Shown: one piece after another, positions 19,427 through 28,550 of the stretch
Numbering within the stretch: position 1 is the first letter of the stretch
How the letters are laid out: the number at the start of each line of letters is the position of its first letter
Assembly (NCBI GenBank): GCA_029265715.1
Contig: JAJUGZ010000008.1
Span: forward strand, 1-64,000
Length of the DNA: 64,000 nucleotides
Reading direction: 5' to 3'
DNA from: Bacteroidota bacterium
Lineage (GTDB): Bacteria > Bacteroidota > Bacteroidia > Bacteroidales > Prolixibacteraceae
Made by a program: the position numbers and the translations under genes
Notes under the pieces: model-generated
Database searches by the model: none
The model's input: only the letters and a program-made list of their open reading frames with translations
Told to the model about the DNA's origin: nothing

Positions 19427-19612
19427 ATGGCACATCCAAAACACCGAATTTCGAAATCAAGAAGGGACAAAAGACGTACCCACTATAAAGCAACACCAGC
19501 AACCCTGGCTTCTTGCTCTAACTGTGGGACCACTGTTAAATACCATACTGTATGCCCGGAATGTGGTTACTACAGAGGTAAATTAGCAATTGAAAAAGAC
19601 GTTACTGTTTAA
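19427..19612 (+). CDS. rpmF: 50S ribosomal protein L32
   Basis: A 61-residue ribosomal protein starting MAHPKHRISKSRRDKRRTH, a typical bL32 N-terminus. It keeps four cysteines as CxxC near 30-33 and CxxC near 43-46, so it is the zinc-binding form. It is cotranscribed with yceD and followed by a terminator. A zinc-free L32 paralogue, if any, would be elsewhere in the genome. Confidence 0.97.
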   Translation: MAHPKHRISKSRRDKRRTHYKATPATLASCSNCGTTVKYHTVCPECGYYRGKLAIEKDVTV

Positions 19613-19630
19613 TCATTTACCCCTTTATAT

Positions 19631-19663
19631 GATCAGAAGACTCCGTTCTTCTGATCTTTTTTT
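19631..19663 (+). terminator. Terminator after rpmF
   Basis: A perfect ten-base stem (19631-19640 with 19647-19656) with a six-base loop and a run of T, 18 bases after the rpmF stop. It separates yceD-rpmF from fabH. A second weaker hairpin (six-base stem, 19716-19732) precedes another T-rich stretch further on. Confidence 0.88.
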
Positions 19664-19741
19664 ATTTGTTTAGTTTAATTTTCGAACGATCTAATTGATT
19701 GTTTTAAAATGAGTTAGGCGACAATTTCGCCTGATATTTTT

Positions 19742-19770
19742 TTGTCGTTCGGATTTTTCCTCCTATCTTG
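19742..19770 (+). promoter_or_regulatory. Candidate promoter for fabH
   Basis: TTG at 19742-19744 and TATCTTG at 19764-19770 are spaced by 19 bases. The -7 box has one T fewer than the consensus. The fabH start is at 19850, implying a leader of about 70 bases. Confidence 0.45.
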
Positions 19771-19849
19771 CCCACCAAAATTTAATCTTTCATTTAATTA
19801 GTTATCCTGACACGTTTTCGGGTCGGGTTTGTTGTAAAAAAAACGTTCT

Positions 19850-20848
19850 ATGGACAAAATACATGCTGCAATTACTGGAGTTGGAGCATTTTTGCCGGAA
19901 TACCGGCTGACAAACGATGAGATCAGTAAACTCGTCGATACCACTGATGAGTGGATCATGCAACGCATAGGCATCAAAGAGCGGAGGATATTAAAAGAAG
20001 AAGGGAAAGCCACATCGGACATGGCAGCAGAAGCCGTCCTCCAGTTATTGAAGAAAACAGGAACTTCTCCCGAGGAAGTTGACCTGCTGATCTGCGCAAC
20101 CATTACGGCCGATAACCCGTTCCCGGCAACTGCCAACATCATTTCAGACAAGGCCGGACTCAAGAATGCATGGAGTTTCGATCTTAGTGCAGCATGTTCC
20201 GGATTTATTTTTGCGTTAACAACCGGGTCAAAATTCATTGAAAGCGGACAATATAAAAAAGTAATCGTCGTTGGAGCAGATATGATGTCTGCAATCACCA
20301 ATTACAGCGACCGCACAACCTGCCCGCTTTTTGGCGACGGCGCGGCCGCCGTCATGCTGGAACCAACGCTCGAAGATATTGGCGTTATAGACCACATCAA
20401 CCGCGTTGATGGCTCCGGACGGTTTTATCTCCAGCAAAAAGCAGGAGGCTCGGCGCGCCCCGCGTCTTACAAAACAATTGACAACCAAGAACATTTTGTC
20501 TATCAGGAAGGACAAACGGTTTTCAAATTTGCGGTATCGAATATGGCCGATGTTGCTGTCGAAATGATGAACAAGCACGGAATCCAGTCTGAAGATCTGG
20601 CCTGGCTTGTGCCCCATCAGGCAAACATGCGAATCATTGATGCCGTGGCCCGCCGCATGGGCATCAGCCGCGACCAGGTCATGATCAACATACAGAAATA
20701 TGGCAACACGACAGCCGCTACCATCCCACTCTGCTTGTACGATTATGAAAGTCAACTCAAGAAAGGAGATAAAATCATTCTGGCAGCATTTGGTGCCGGC
20801 TTTACCTGGGGGGCAATCTACCTGAAATGGGCCTACGACCCTAAATAA
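19850..20848 (+). CDS. fabH: Beta-ketoacyl-ACP synthase III
   Basis: A 332-residue thiolase-fold enzyme that starts fatty acid synthesis by condensing an acyl-CoA with malonyl-ACP. The catalytic triad is complete: Cys116 in LSAACSGF, His256 in WLVPHQANM and Asn286 in KYGNTTAA. The C-terminal FGAGFTWGA is also typical. It lies downstream of yceD-rpmF, as is common, but without plsX between them, and it has a terminator and a candidate promoter of its own. The priming acyl-CoA (acetyl or branched) cannot be read from sequence. Confidence 0.95.
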   Translation: MDKIHAAITGVGAFLPEYRLTNDEISKLVDTTDEWIMQRIGIKERRILKEEGKATSDMAAEAVLQLLKKTGTSPEEVDLLICATITADNPFPATANIISDKAGLKNAWSFDLSAACSGFIFALTTGSKFIESGQYKKVIVVGADMMSAITNYSDRTTCPLFGDGAAAVMLEPTLEDIGVIDHINRVDGSGRFYLQQKAGGSARPASYKTIDNQEHFVYQEGQTVFKFAVSNMADVAVEMMNKHGIQSEDLAWLVPHQANMRIIDAVARRMGISRDQVMINIQKYGNTTAATIPLCLYDYESQLKKGDKIILAAFGAGFTWGAIYLKWAYDPK

Positions 20849-20884
20849 TGAAAAAACAACTAATCATCAGACAATCAAAAAAAT

Positions 20885-21349
20885 ATGAGCCGTTTAATAA
20901 TTCGCAGTCACGATGAATTTGCCTCCTATGTAGGCCAAAAGTTAGGCGTTTCTGAATATCACACTGTCACGCAGGAACAAATCAACCAATTTGCAGATGC
21001 GACAATTGACCATCAGTGGATTCACACAGATCCGGAACGGGCAAAAACAGAAGGCGCATTCGGATCGACCATTGCACATGGTTACCTTACCTTGTCGCTC
21101 CTTCCGTACATGTGGGAACAGGTAGCACAGGTCGAAAACGTCAAAATGCTCGTAAATTACGGCATCGATCAATTTAAGTTTGGACAGCCTGTTTTGGTCA
21201 ATAGCCGCATTCGGACACACGTCACCCTGAAATCAATTGCCAATTTGCGTGGCATAAGCAAAGTTCAGCTTTTTGTCCAGATGGAAATTGAAGGAAATAA
21301 AAAACCGGCATTTGAAGGAATTGTGACTTTCCTGTATCATTTTAATTAA
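20885..21349 (+). CDS. MaoC-family (R)-specific enoyl-CoA hydratase-like protein
   Basis: A 154-residue single hot-dog protein of the MaoC-like dehydratase family. The hydratase-2 motif is visible with the catalytic Asp and His in DATIDHQWIHTDPERA (about 38-53), followed by GSTIAHGYLTLSLLPYM (about 60-76). Such enzymes hydrate trans-2-enoyl-CoA to (R)-3-hydroxyacyl-CoA. It follows fabH by 36 bases and is closed by a strong terminator, so fabH and this gene may form one transcript, which suits a role in acyl-chain metabolism. The natural substrate is unknown. Confidence 0.87.
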   Translation: MSRLIIRSHDEFASYVGQKLGVSEYHTVTQEQINQFADATIDHQWIHTDPERAKTEGAFGSTIAHGYLTLSLLPYMWEQVAQVENVKMLVNYGIDQFKFGQPVLVNSRIRTHVTLKSIANLRGISKVQLFVQMEIEGNKKPAFEGIVTFLYHFN

Positions 21350-21367
21350 ATCCGCCCCTATCATCCT

Positions 21368-21416
21368 GAAAGCCGTCGGGTTGCCAAACAAGAACAATCC
21401 GACGGCTTTCGTTTTT
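21368..21416 (+). terminator. Terminator after the MaoC-family gene
   Basis: A twelve-base perfect stem (21368-21379 with 21399-21410), extended by further pairs, is followed by GTTTTTC. It ends the fabH-maoC transcript. Confidence 0.85.
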
Positions 21417-21494
21417 CACAACAAACACGCTGAATGTTTTGATTTTTTAACAATTTTGAATCCGCCAACATTTCATCCGGAGAAAGGACTTTAC

Positions 21495-21502
21495 TATATT
21501 TG
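21495..21502 (+). promoter_or_regulatory. Candidate -7 element for bactofilin and the distal ATP synthase genes
   Basis: TATATTTG fits TAnnTTTG and ends 20 bases before the bactofilin ATG. It is the first promoter candidate after the terminator at 21.4 kb, so it may drive the whole bactofilin-atp operon. Confidence 0.55.
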
Positions 21503-21522
21503 ATGCTTATTCAAAAAAAAGT

Positions 21523-21888
21523 ATGGCAAAAGTTATTAATGAAGTTGACACGAAAACAATCAATTTATTTGGAAAAGGGACAACTATTACCGGAGACATC
21601 GTTTCAGACGGAGACATTCGCATTGATGGCGAATTAAAAGGCAACCTTCATCTAAAAGGCCGTCTGGTTATTGGGCCAACCGGGTTGGTTGTTGGAGATA
21701 TCAACTGCCGCAGTTGCGAAATTGCCGGCCAGGTTACCGGGAAAGTGATTGTCTCGGAACTTTTGTCGCTTAAATCAACCTCTTCTATTTCCGGAGAAAT
21801 AACAACCAATAAGTTATCAATTGAACCCGGGGCTATTTTCAGCGGGACCTGTTCGATGGAAAATGGCTTAGAGAAAAATGATCAATAA
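21523..21888 (+). CDS. Bactofilin (polymer-forming cytoskeletal protein)
   Basis: A 121-residue bactofilin (DUF583). The core, about 15-110, shows the repeating short hydrophobic and glycine pattern of a right-handed beta-helix: GTTITGDIVSDGDIRIDGEL, GRLVIGPTGLVVGDINC, CEIAGQVTGKVIVSE. Bactofilins polymerise without nucleotide and act as scaffolds for cell shape or envelope enzymes, usually on the inner face of the membrane. Its last 11 bases overlap the atpZ start, so the two are translationally coupled. No M23 peptidase or other known bactofilin partner is next to it. Confidence 0.92.
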   Translation: MAKVINEVDTKTINLFGKGTTITGDIVSDGDIRIDGELKGNLHLKGRLVIGPTGLVVGDINCRSCEIAGQVTGKVIVSELLSLKSTSSISGEITTNKLSIEPGAIFSGTCSMENGLEKNDQ

Positions 21889-22093
21889 GCCTCCGGATAA
21901 AAAGCAGAAATTCGACAATTTCATCCGCTACTCCAGCCTGGGATTCGAAATGGTTGCCATCATGGCATTGGGGGCCTGGGGCGGAATTAAACTGGACGCA
22001 TGGCTCCAAACCAATTTCCCATACTTTAGCCTGGGGCTGATCATCCTTTCGGTTATCGCTGCAATTTACCATGCTGTGAAAAACTTTCTTTGA
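21878..22093 (+). CDS. atpZ: AtpZ/AtpI-type ATP synthase assembly protein
   Basis: A 71-residue protein with two membrane helices (about 27-46 and 50-70) and a short basic N-terminus, MINKPPDKKQKFDNF. The pattern GFEMVAIMALGAWGGIKLDAWL is typical of AtpZ-like proteins, which with AtpI are thought to help magnesium/calcium uptake or c-ring assembly. The gene heads the distal ATP synthase block, which fits. It overlaps the bactofilin gene by 11 bases. Confidence 0.82.
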   Translation: MINKPPDKKQKFDNFIRYSSLGFEMVAIMALGAWGGIKLDAWLQTNFPYFSLGLIILSVIAAIYHAVKNFL

Positions 22094-22177
22094 CTGCTTG
22101 CCCGAATTTTATTACCTTGTTAACTGTTAAAACTTGATTTCGCCATTGGGCGGAACCAGCCCTGTTACAACAACCCA

Positions 22178-22552
22178 ATGAAACAGTTTTTAATTAAAAG
22201 CAGCATCCTTACATTCAGCATTTTCATTATCGGATCAGTTCTTTTTGGAACAATTTTACAGGAATGGTACAGTCACTCGCTCCCGGCAGTTCTTCTGTTC
22301 TTTTATCTGCTCACCAATCTCATGCATGCCTATTTTTTGAGGATCATCAAAACACAGTTATCAACATTCAATTCGTTATACCTGGCCATGAATTTCCTGA
22401 AGATGTTTATTTATCTGATTGTGGCAATTCTGGTAATCGTATTGGATAAAGAAAAAGTTAAGAGTTTCTTAATCTTCTATTTTGTGCTATATCTCTCATT
22501 TTCAATACTCGAAGTAACTGAAATAACCAAGGCGGTCCGGAACAACAAGTAG
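22178..22552 (+). CDS. Four-helix membrane protein in the ATP synthase operon (subunit I position)
   Basis: A 124-residue protein with four predicted membrane helices, about 9-28, 35-54, 68-86 and 94-112, and a short basic tail. It sits between atpZ and atpB where many bacteria encode AtpI, the UncI assembly factor, and I infer an equivalent role. Direct similarity to AtpI is weak, so other possibilities remain. It is 84 bases after atpZ and 73 bases before atpB. Confidence 0.65.
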   Translation: MKQFLIKSSILTFSIFIIGSVLFGTILQEWYSHSLPAVLLFFYLLTNLMHAYFLRIIKTQLSTFNSLYLAMNFLKMFIYLIVAILVIVLDKEKVKSFLIFYFVLYLSFSILEVTEITKAVRNNK

Positions 22553-22600
22553 CCATCGGCATAAAATCAGACATGCTGGTTCATTTTTTCAAAAAAAAAT

Positions 22601-22608
22601 TAAATTTG
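22601..22608 (+). promoter_or_regulatory. Candidate internal -7 element before atpB
   Basis: TAAATTTG fits TAnnTTTG and ends 17 bases before the atpB ATG. It may give atpB and later genes a transcript separate from bactofilin-atpZ. Confidence 0.5.
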
Positions 22609-22625
22609 TGGATGTCTGAAATTCT

Positions 22626-23723
22626 ATGAAAATTACCATGTTAAATATTATCCGTTCATCATTGCTCGTATGTGCTTTTTTAACATCCTGGATGTTCACT
22701 GTTCAGGCAGAAGAAACTCAGGCAGAAGAAGCTCATCAGGAAACCGCAACGTCGGAATTCGAACCGGGCAAGTTTGTCATGGAACACGTTTCTGACGCAT
22801 TCGAATGGCATTTATTTACCGTTGGTGAAACTGAAGTCAGCATCCCTCTCCCAATAATTCTTTACAGCAAGAACAGCGGATTAAATGTGTTCATGTCTTC
22901 AAAATTTCATCACGGGCACGAATCCTACAAAAACTTCAGGATTGAACACGAAGGCAAAAACGAAGGCAAAATTGTAGAACTTAACGAGGCCGGCGAAGTT
23001 ATCGGCCTTCCGGTCGATTTGTCGATCACCAAAGCAGTCGCAGGGATTTTTCTGTGTGTCTTTCTGCTTCTTTTCATTTTTCTGAAGATCGCCAAATCTG
23101 CCAGAAGTTCGGTTGACAAAGCCCCTTCCGGGCTTTTAAACCTACTTGAACCAGTTATTATTTTCATCCGAGATGAAGTGGCAAAACCAGCCATTGGGGC
23201 CCAAAAGTACGAGCGCTTTATGCCCTTCCTGCTGACAGTATTTTTCTTTATCCTTTTTGAAAATTTATTGGGCCTGATATTGCCCTTGGGCATCAATGTG
23301 ACCGGGAACATTGCAGTGACCATGGTTTTGGCGCTTTTTACATTTTTTATCACCACATTCAGCGCAAACAAACATTACTGGAAAGAAATTTACAACCCCG
23401 ATGTTCCATGGTGGTTGAAATATCCACTTCCCCTGATGCCCATCGTTGAACTTACAGGCGTTTTTACCAAACCGTTTGTATTGATGGTCCGTTTGTTTGC
23501 AAACATGATGGCCGGACACATGATTGTTACCGTATTTGTCAGCCTCATATTCATATTCGCAAAAATGGGCGGCCCGGTTATTGGCTACTCCGTTGCCCCG
23601 GTGTCGCTGCTCTTTTCTGTCTTTATGGTTCTTCTCGATGTGCTTGTTTCCTTCATCCAGGCGTATGTTTTTACCCTCTTGTCGGCACTTTACTTCGGGA
23701 TGGCAACATCAGAACATCATTAG
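22626..23723 (+). CDS. atpB: F0 ATP synthase subunit a
   Basis: A 365-residue subunit a, longer than the usual 230-270 because of an N-terminal region with a signal-peptide-like segment (about 1-28, ending VQAEE) and an acidic, His-rich stretch (29-130) before the first core helix at about 134-153. Such long forms are typical of Bacteroidota. The essential arginine that faces the c-ring is Arg289 in PFVLMVRLFANMMAGHM. Five or six membrane helices follow the N-terminal region. It forms the two half-channels for proton entry and exit. Confidence 0.95.
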   Translation: MKITMLNIIRSSLLVCAFLTSWMFTVQAEETQAEEAHQETATSEFEPGKFVMEHVSDAFEWHLFTVGETEVSIPLPIILYSKNSGLNVFMSSKFHHGHESYKNFRIEHEGKNEGKIVELNEAGEVIGLPVDLSITKAVAGIFLCVFLLLFIFLKIAKSARSSVDKAPSGLLNLLEPVIIFIRDEVAKPAIGAQKYERFMPFLLTVFFFILFENLLGLILPLGINVTGNIAVTMVLALFTFFITTFSANKHYWKEIYNPDVPWWLKYPLPLMPIVELTGVFTKPFVLMVRLFANMMAGHMIVTVFVSLIFIFAKMGGPVIGYSVAPVSLLFSVFMVLLDVLVSFIQAYVFTLLSALYFGMATSEHH

Positions 23724-23729
23724 TTTTAA

Positions 23730-24011
<282 letters not shown>

Positions 24012-24025
24012 CGAAATTTTTAATG

Positions 24026-24065
24026 TCAACCCAAGCATCCCGGGATTGCCGGGTTGCCGGGTTGA
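24026..24065 (+). promoter_or_regulatory. Hairpin between atpE and atpF
   Basis: TCAACCC (24026-24032) pairs with GGGTTGA (24059-24065), with a GC-rich interior including CCCGGG. There is no T-run, so it is unlikely to stop transcription. It may stabilise the atpE message or tune c-subunit output against b, since c is needed in many copies. Confidence 0.4.
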
Positions 24066-24087
24066 TTGAAACAAAAAACATTGAACC

Positions 24088-24582
24088 ATGGGATTTGTAA
24101 CTCCTGATTACGGTACGATATTTTGGATGGTCATCATTTTCGGGCTGGTTTTATTCATCCTGAAAAAATTTGCGTGGGGACCAATCCTGAAAGCATTGAA
24201 AGACCGCGAGTCATCAATTGCCGACGCGCTAAGTTCGGCCGAAAGAGCCCGGAAAGAAGTTGCCGGATTAAAATCTGACAACGAAAAAATTATAGCCGAA
24301 GCACGTCGCGAAAAAGATGTTATCCTGAAAGAAGCACGCGAGATAAAAGATAAAATTATTGCTGAAGCCAAACAGCAAGCCGCCGCCGAAGCCCAAAAAA
24401 GCATCGAAAGCGCACGCCAGCAAATCGCAGCTGAAAAAACCGCAGCCATCAACGATATCAAAAAACAGGTGGCCGAACTTTCAGTCATGATTGCCGAAAA
24501 AGTGGTACAAAAAGAACTCGAAAAACAAAAAGACCAGGAAGCCCTGGTTGAAGGCCTGCTGAAAGACCTCAAGCTTAAATAG
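24088..24582 (+). CDS. atpF: F0 ATP synthase subunit b
   Basis: A 164-residue subunit b with one N-terminal membrane helix, about 7-26 (IFWMVIIFGLVLFILKKFAW), followed by a long alanine- and charge-rich coiled coil to the C-terminus, typical of the peripheral stalk. It ties a to the F1 head through delta. The start codon is in CCATGG 77 bases after atpE. The stop is 3 bases before atpH, so the pair is likely translationally coupled. Confidence 0.94.
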   Translation: MGFVTPDYGTIFWMVIIFGLVLFILKKFAWGPILKALKDRESSIADALSSAERARKEVAGLKSDNEKIIAEARREKDVILKEAREIKDKIIAEAKQQAAAEAQKSIESARQQIAAEKTAAINDIKKQVAELSVMIAEKVVQKELEKQKDQEALVEGLLKDLKLK

Positions 24583-24585
24583 ACC

Positions 24586-25131
24586 ATGAATCAGAGCAAG
24601 ATAACCGTTCGGTACGCCAAAGCATTTATTGCGCTGGGAAAAGAGAAAAACCTTCTCCCTGAGTTTCATCAGGATGCAGAACTGGTAGCATCGGTATGCT
24701 CCTCAAGCACTGATTTTATCCTTTTACTGGAAAGCCCGGTAATTAAAACTTCGCAAAAAATAAATGCCATTCAAAAAGTATTCTCCGGAAAGGTAAACGA
24801 CCTGACCCTGAAATTTTTGATGTTGATTGCCCAAAACAAACGCGAAATCTATATCCCGGGAATTTTCAGAAATTTTCTGGATTATTACCGTAAAGATCAG
24901 GGAATCCGATCGGCAATCATTACAAGCGCACAACCGCTCAATGACACCATCCTGTCCCAAATCAGGAAAATTCTTGAAAAAGAACTGAATGCAACAATTG
25001 AGTTAAAACAGCAAGTAAAAAAAGAACTAATTGGTGGGTTCATCCTGAGGGTTGACGACCAGCAATACGACGCCAGCCTTTCGACCCAATTGAAAAAAAT
25101 AAAAGAATCGTTGTTACAAACTGAAGTTTAA
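24586..25131 (+). CDS. atpH: F1 ATP synthase subunit delta
   Basis: A 181-residue delta/OSCP subunit, which caps the alpha-beta head and binds subunit b. It has an N-terminal helical domain (about 1-105, beginning [20 protein letters not shown]) and a C-terminal domain with the conserved [20 protein letters not shown] (about 145-164), the family signature. It starts 3 bases after atpF and ends 20 bases before atpA. Confidence 0.94.
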   Translation: MNQSKITVRYAKAFIALGKEKNLLPEFHQDAELVASVCSSSTDFILLLESPVIKTSQKINAIQKVFSGKVNDLTLKFLMLIAQNKREIYIPGIFRNFLDYYRKDQGIRSAIITSAQPLNDTILSQIRKILEKELNATIELKQQVKKELIGGFILRVDDQQYDASLSTQLKKIKESLLQTEV

Positions 25132-25151
25132 GACAGAAAAAACAAGATACA

Positions 25152-26732
25152 ATGGCTGATATAAAACCTGCAGAAGTTTCCGAAATCTTAAAAAAACAAC
25201 TGGAAGGATTTAAAACACAGGCCGAACTCGAAGAAGTTGGCACTGTTCTCCAGGTAGGCGACGGAATTGCCCGCATATACGGTTTGTCGAATGTCGAATC
25301 GAACGAAATGATCGAGTTTGATTGCGGATTAAAAGGGATCGTTTTGAACCTTGAAGAAGACAACGTCGGCGCCGTTATACTGGGGCCAACCGATCTGATT
25401 AAAGAAGGCGACACGGTAAAAAGGCTCCGGAAAATTGCGTCGATCGAAGTAGGCGAAGGGTTATTAGGCCGCGTTATCAACACCATTGGCGAGCCACTGG
25501 ATGGCAAAGGCGCTATCCAGGGAACCAAGTACGAAATGCCGCTCGAGCGCAAAGCACCGGGCGTTATTTTCCGCCAACCGGTAAACGAACCATTGCAAAC
25601 AGGTATCAAGGCCATCGACGCAATGATCCCAATTGGCCGCGGGCAACGTGAGCTGATCATTGGCGACCGCCAAACGGGTAAAACAGCCGTTGCCATCGAC
25701 ACCATTATCAATCAGCGTGAAAACTTCGAAAAAGGCAAGCCCGTGTATTGTATTTATGTGGCTGTCGGGCAGAAAGGATCGACCGTTGCTAACCTGGCCC
25801 ATATACTCGAAAAACACGGAGCAATGGCATACACGGTAATTGTGATGGCTACGGCTTCCGATCCGGCGGCCCTGCAATTTTACGCGCCTTATGCCGGAGC
25901 TGCAATTGGTGAGTATTTCCGAGATACAGGCCGCAATGCCTTGATCATTTACGACGACTTGTCGAAACAGGCTGTTTCATACCGCGAAGTATCCCTGCTG
26001 CTTCGTCGTCCCCCGGGCCGTGAAGCTTATCCGGGCGACGTATTCTACCTGCACTCCCGGTTGCTCGAACGCGCAGCTAAAATCATCAACTCCGATGAAA
26101 TTGCCAAAAACATGAACGACCTTCCGGAAAGTCTGAAAGGCGTGGTTAAAGGCGGAGGTTCGCTCACTGCTTTGCCGATCATCGAAACTCAGGCGGGCGA
26201 CGTTTCGGCTTATATCCCAACCAACGTAATCTCGATTACCGACGGGCAGATCTTCCTGGAATCAAACCTGTTTAACGCCGGGGTGCGCCCTGCCATTAAC
26301 GTCGGGATCTCCGTGTCGCGTGTAGGGGGTAACGCGCAGATTAAAGCCATGAAGAAAATTGCAGGCACCCTGAAACTCGACCAAGCCCAGTTCCGTGAAC
26401 TGGAAGCTTTCTCAAAATTCGGCTCCGACCTGGACGCAGCCACCATGCGCGTTTTGGACAAAGGCCGTAAAAACGTTGAAATCCTGAAACAAGGCCAATA
26501 TACTCCCATGAAAGTTGAGCACCAGATTGCCATCATTTACTGCGGGGTAAAAGAATTGTTGCGAGAAGTTCCGATCGAAAAAGTAAAAGCGTTTGAGCAT
26601 GATTTCATCGAACTGATGGAAATGCAATATCGCCCGGTACTCGACCAGCTCCAGAAAGGAATTCTGACAGACAATGAAACCCAGACGATCGAAAAAGTCG
26701 CGGCTGAAGTTGCCGAACGTTTCAGGGAATAA
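25152..26732 (+). CDS. atpA: F1 ATP synthase subunit alpha
   Basis: A 526-residue non-catalytic alpha subunit. The nucleotide-binding P-loop is GDRQTGKT (171-178), with the [13 protein letters not shown] lead-in typical of alpha; the arginine finger lies in the conserved VSRVGGNAQ region. It alternates with beta in the hexamer. It lies between atpH and atpG in the usual order, with 62 bases before atpG. Length and domains are normal. Confidence 0.98.
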   Translation: MADIKPAEVSEILKKQLEGFKTQAELEEVGTVLQVGDGIARIYGLSNVESNEMIEFDCGLKGIVLNLEEDNVGAVILGPTDLIKEGDTVKRLRKIASIEVGEGLLGRVINTIGEPLDGKGAIQGTKYEMPLERKAPGVIFRQPVNEPLQTGIKAIDAMIPIGRGQRELIIGDRQTGKTAVAIDTIINQRENFEKGKPVYCIYVAVGQKGSTVANLAHILEKHGAMAYTVIVMATASDPAALQFYAPYAGAAIGEYFRDTGRNALIIYDDLSKQAVSYREVSLLLRRPPGREAYPGDVFYLHSRLLERAAKIINSDEIAKNMNDLPESLKGVVKGGGSLTALPIIETQAGDVSAYIPTNVISITDGQIFLESNLFNAGVRPAINVGISVSRVGGNAQIKAMKKIAGTLKLDQAQFRELEAFSKFGSDLDAATMRVLDKGRKNVEILKQGQYTPMKVEHQIAIIYCGVKELLREVPIEKVKAFEHDFIELMEMQYRPVLDQLQKGILTDNETQTIEKVAAEVAERFRE

Positions 26733-26794
26733 TTGACCAATCATAAAATTGAAGACCGTAGGTTAACAACTGTCTCCAGTAATTTAGGATATAA

Positions 26795-27676
26795 ATGGCA
26801 AATTTAAAAGAAATACGAACCCGCATCTCTTCGGTAAAAACGACCCGACAGGTAACCAGTGCCATGAAAATGGTATCGGCGGCCAAATTAAAAAAGGCGC
26901 AGGATGCCATACTGCAAATCAGGCCATACGCTGAAAAACTGTCGGAGGTACTTAGCTCGCTGAGCGCCAACCTCGAAATGGAGGAATGCTCTGTTTATAC
27001 CCAGAACCGTGTTCCGGAAAAAGTTTTGATTATTGCAATCAGTTCCAATCGCGGGCTGTGTGGTGCGTTTAACTCAAATATTGCCAAAAAAGCCATCGAC
27101 CTGGCCCGCAAAAAATACGACAAACAACTAAAAAACGGCAAAGTTGATTTCTGGGCTATTGGGAAACAGGGCGAAAAAATGCTCCGTTCTTACCGCATGC
27201 CGGTTGCAGGAAGCACAAACGAGCTTTTTGATAATTTGACGTTTAATACGGCGAATATTTTCGTTTCCGGAGTAATGGAAGAATTTATCCGCGGAAACTA
27301 CGACCGGGTAGAACTGGTTTATAACAAGTTTATCAACGCAGCCTCTCAGGAACAAGTTGCCGAGCAATTTTTACCCATTGTAGCGCAGAAAAAAGACCGA
27401 AAAAAAGTTGTAAACCTAAATTATCTGTTCGAGCCTTCAATCGAATCGATTGTCGAAGATTTGATCCCCCGCTCACTGAAAATACAATTCTACAAGGCAA
27501 TGCTCGACTCTAATGCTGCCGAACACGGCGCCCGCATGACATCCATGCATAAAGCAACCGACAATGCCACCGAATTAATCCGTGAACTGACCCTGACGTT
27601 TAACAAAGCACGCCAGGCCGCCATTACCAACGAAATTTTGGAAGTTACCAACGGAGCCGAAGCCTTAAACGGTTAG
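26795..27676 (+). CDS. atpG: F1 ATP synthase subunit gamma
   Basis: A 293-residue gamma subunit, the rotating shaft that links c-ring turning to catalysis. The N-terminal helix ANLKEIRTRISSVKTTRQV and the C-terminal helix, with ATDNATELIRELTLTFNKAR (about 250-270), form the coiled coil. The SSNRGLCGAFN motif (about 80-90) is also typical. It is the last gene of the distal ATP synthase operon and is followed by a strong terminator. Confidence 0.97.
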   Translation: MANLKEIRTRISSVKTTRQVTSAMKMVSAAKLKKAQDAILQIRPYAEKLSEVLSSLSANLEMEECSVYTQNRVPEKVLIIAISSNRGLCGAFNSNIAKKAIDLARKKYDKQLKNGKVDFWAIGKQGEKMLRSYRMPVAGSTNELFDNLTFNTANIFVSGVMEEFIRGNYDRVELVYNKFINAASQEQVAEQFLPIVAQKKDRKKVVNLNYLFEPSIESIVEDLIPRSLKIQFYKAMLDSNAAEHGARMTSMHKATDNATELIRELTLTFNKARQAAITNEILEVTNGAEALNG

Positions 27677-27699
27677 TTTGCCCCCCTGAAAAAATATTA

Positions 27700-27740
27700 A
27701 AAAGGCTCCGGTCTCCCACAAAAGACCGGAGCCTTTTCTT
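27700..27740. terminator. Bidirectional terminator between atpG and the PHP phosphatase gene
   Basis: A perfect 15-base stem (27700-27714 with 27723-27737) with an eight-base loop has A-runs on its left and T-runs on its right. It can therefore end both atpG and the convergent minus-strand gene, whose stop is at 27756. Confidence 0.9.
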
Positions 27741-27755
27741 TGAAGCGCCATTGTT

Positions 27756-28538
27756 TTACAACCGGACCATCCGGCGTTCCCTTTTTTGAAAAGCTACAAT
27801 ATCGGTATAGCCAATGCGTTGCAGAACATCGACCGCCGTTTCGTAATGCCGGGCCACATGAATCGCCCGGTGCGCATCGGAACTGAGCGTTACAGGAATA
27901 TTGTGTTTGTGGCACATCTCCAGAATCTTCGGGCTGGGCGTCATTTCAGCACACGGGCGATCAATTCCGCCGGTATTCAGCTCGACCACCACATTGTTTT
28001 GCTGAATAAGTTTGAGCGTATCTTCAATGAGTTTATCCTGGTTTGTTTCCGGATAAACCCTGAATTTTTTGATGATATCTAAGTGCCCGATCACATCAAA
28101 CAGGTTTGACCTGACAGCTTGCTGGATTAAATCGAAATACATTCCATACAAATGATCGTTCGACCATTTCCCGTAAAGCGATTTATCTGTATCAAAATTC
28201 CAGTCGCCAATAAAATGGACCGACCCAATCACATAGTCCAACGGGATGGACGCAATAATATCCTTAATTTCAGGTTCATATCCGGGGAAATAATCCACTT
28301 CAATCCCATACCGGATATGAATCCGCGATTTATACTTTTCCTGAAGATCAGTTATCTGAGCCGTCATCACCGGGATGTCAACCAGATTAATGGCCCAATC
28401 AACAGGCTTCAAACAAACATGATCGGTAAACCCAATCTCTGCCAATCCCTTTTCGATTGCCACCTTAATCATCTCTTCGTACGAATCTTTTCCGTCAGAA
28501 AGGACCGTGTGCATATGATAATCAACCAAACCGATCAT
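27756..28538 (-). CDS. PHP-domain phosphatase (histidinol-phosphatase-like)
   Basis: A 260-residue protein of the PHP superfamily, HisK/HisJ type. Metal ligands are visible in DYHMHTVLSDG (about 6-16), in the IGFTDH segment (about 36-41) and in the C-terminal LSSDAH motif. The family uses two or three metal ions to remove phosphate, and HisK-type members complete histidine synthesis from histidinol phosphate. No other his genes are nearby, so the substrate is uncertain. It is downstream of the DUF1080 gene by 12 bases and probably cotranscribed with it. Confidence 0.85.
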   Translation of the reverse strand: MIGLVDYHMHTVLSDGKDSYEEMIKVAIEKGLAEIGFTDHVCLKPVDWAINLVDIPVMTAQITDLQEKYKSRIHIRYGIEVDYFPGYEPEIKDIIASIPLDYVIGSVHFIGDWNFDTDKSLYGKWSNDHLYGMYFDLIQQAVRSNLFDVIGHLDIIKKFRVYPETNQDKLIEDTLKLIQQNNVVVELNTGGIDRPCAEMTPSPKILEMCHKHNIPVTLSSDAHRAIHVARHYETAVDVLQRIGYTDIVAFQKRERRMVRL

Positions 28539-28550
28539 AGCTTTTTCTGA

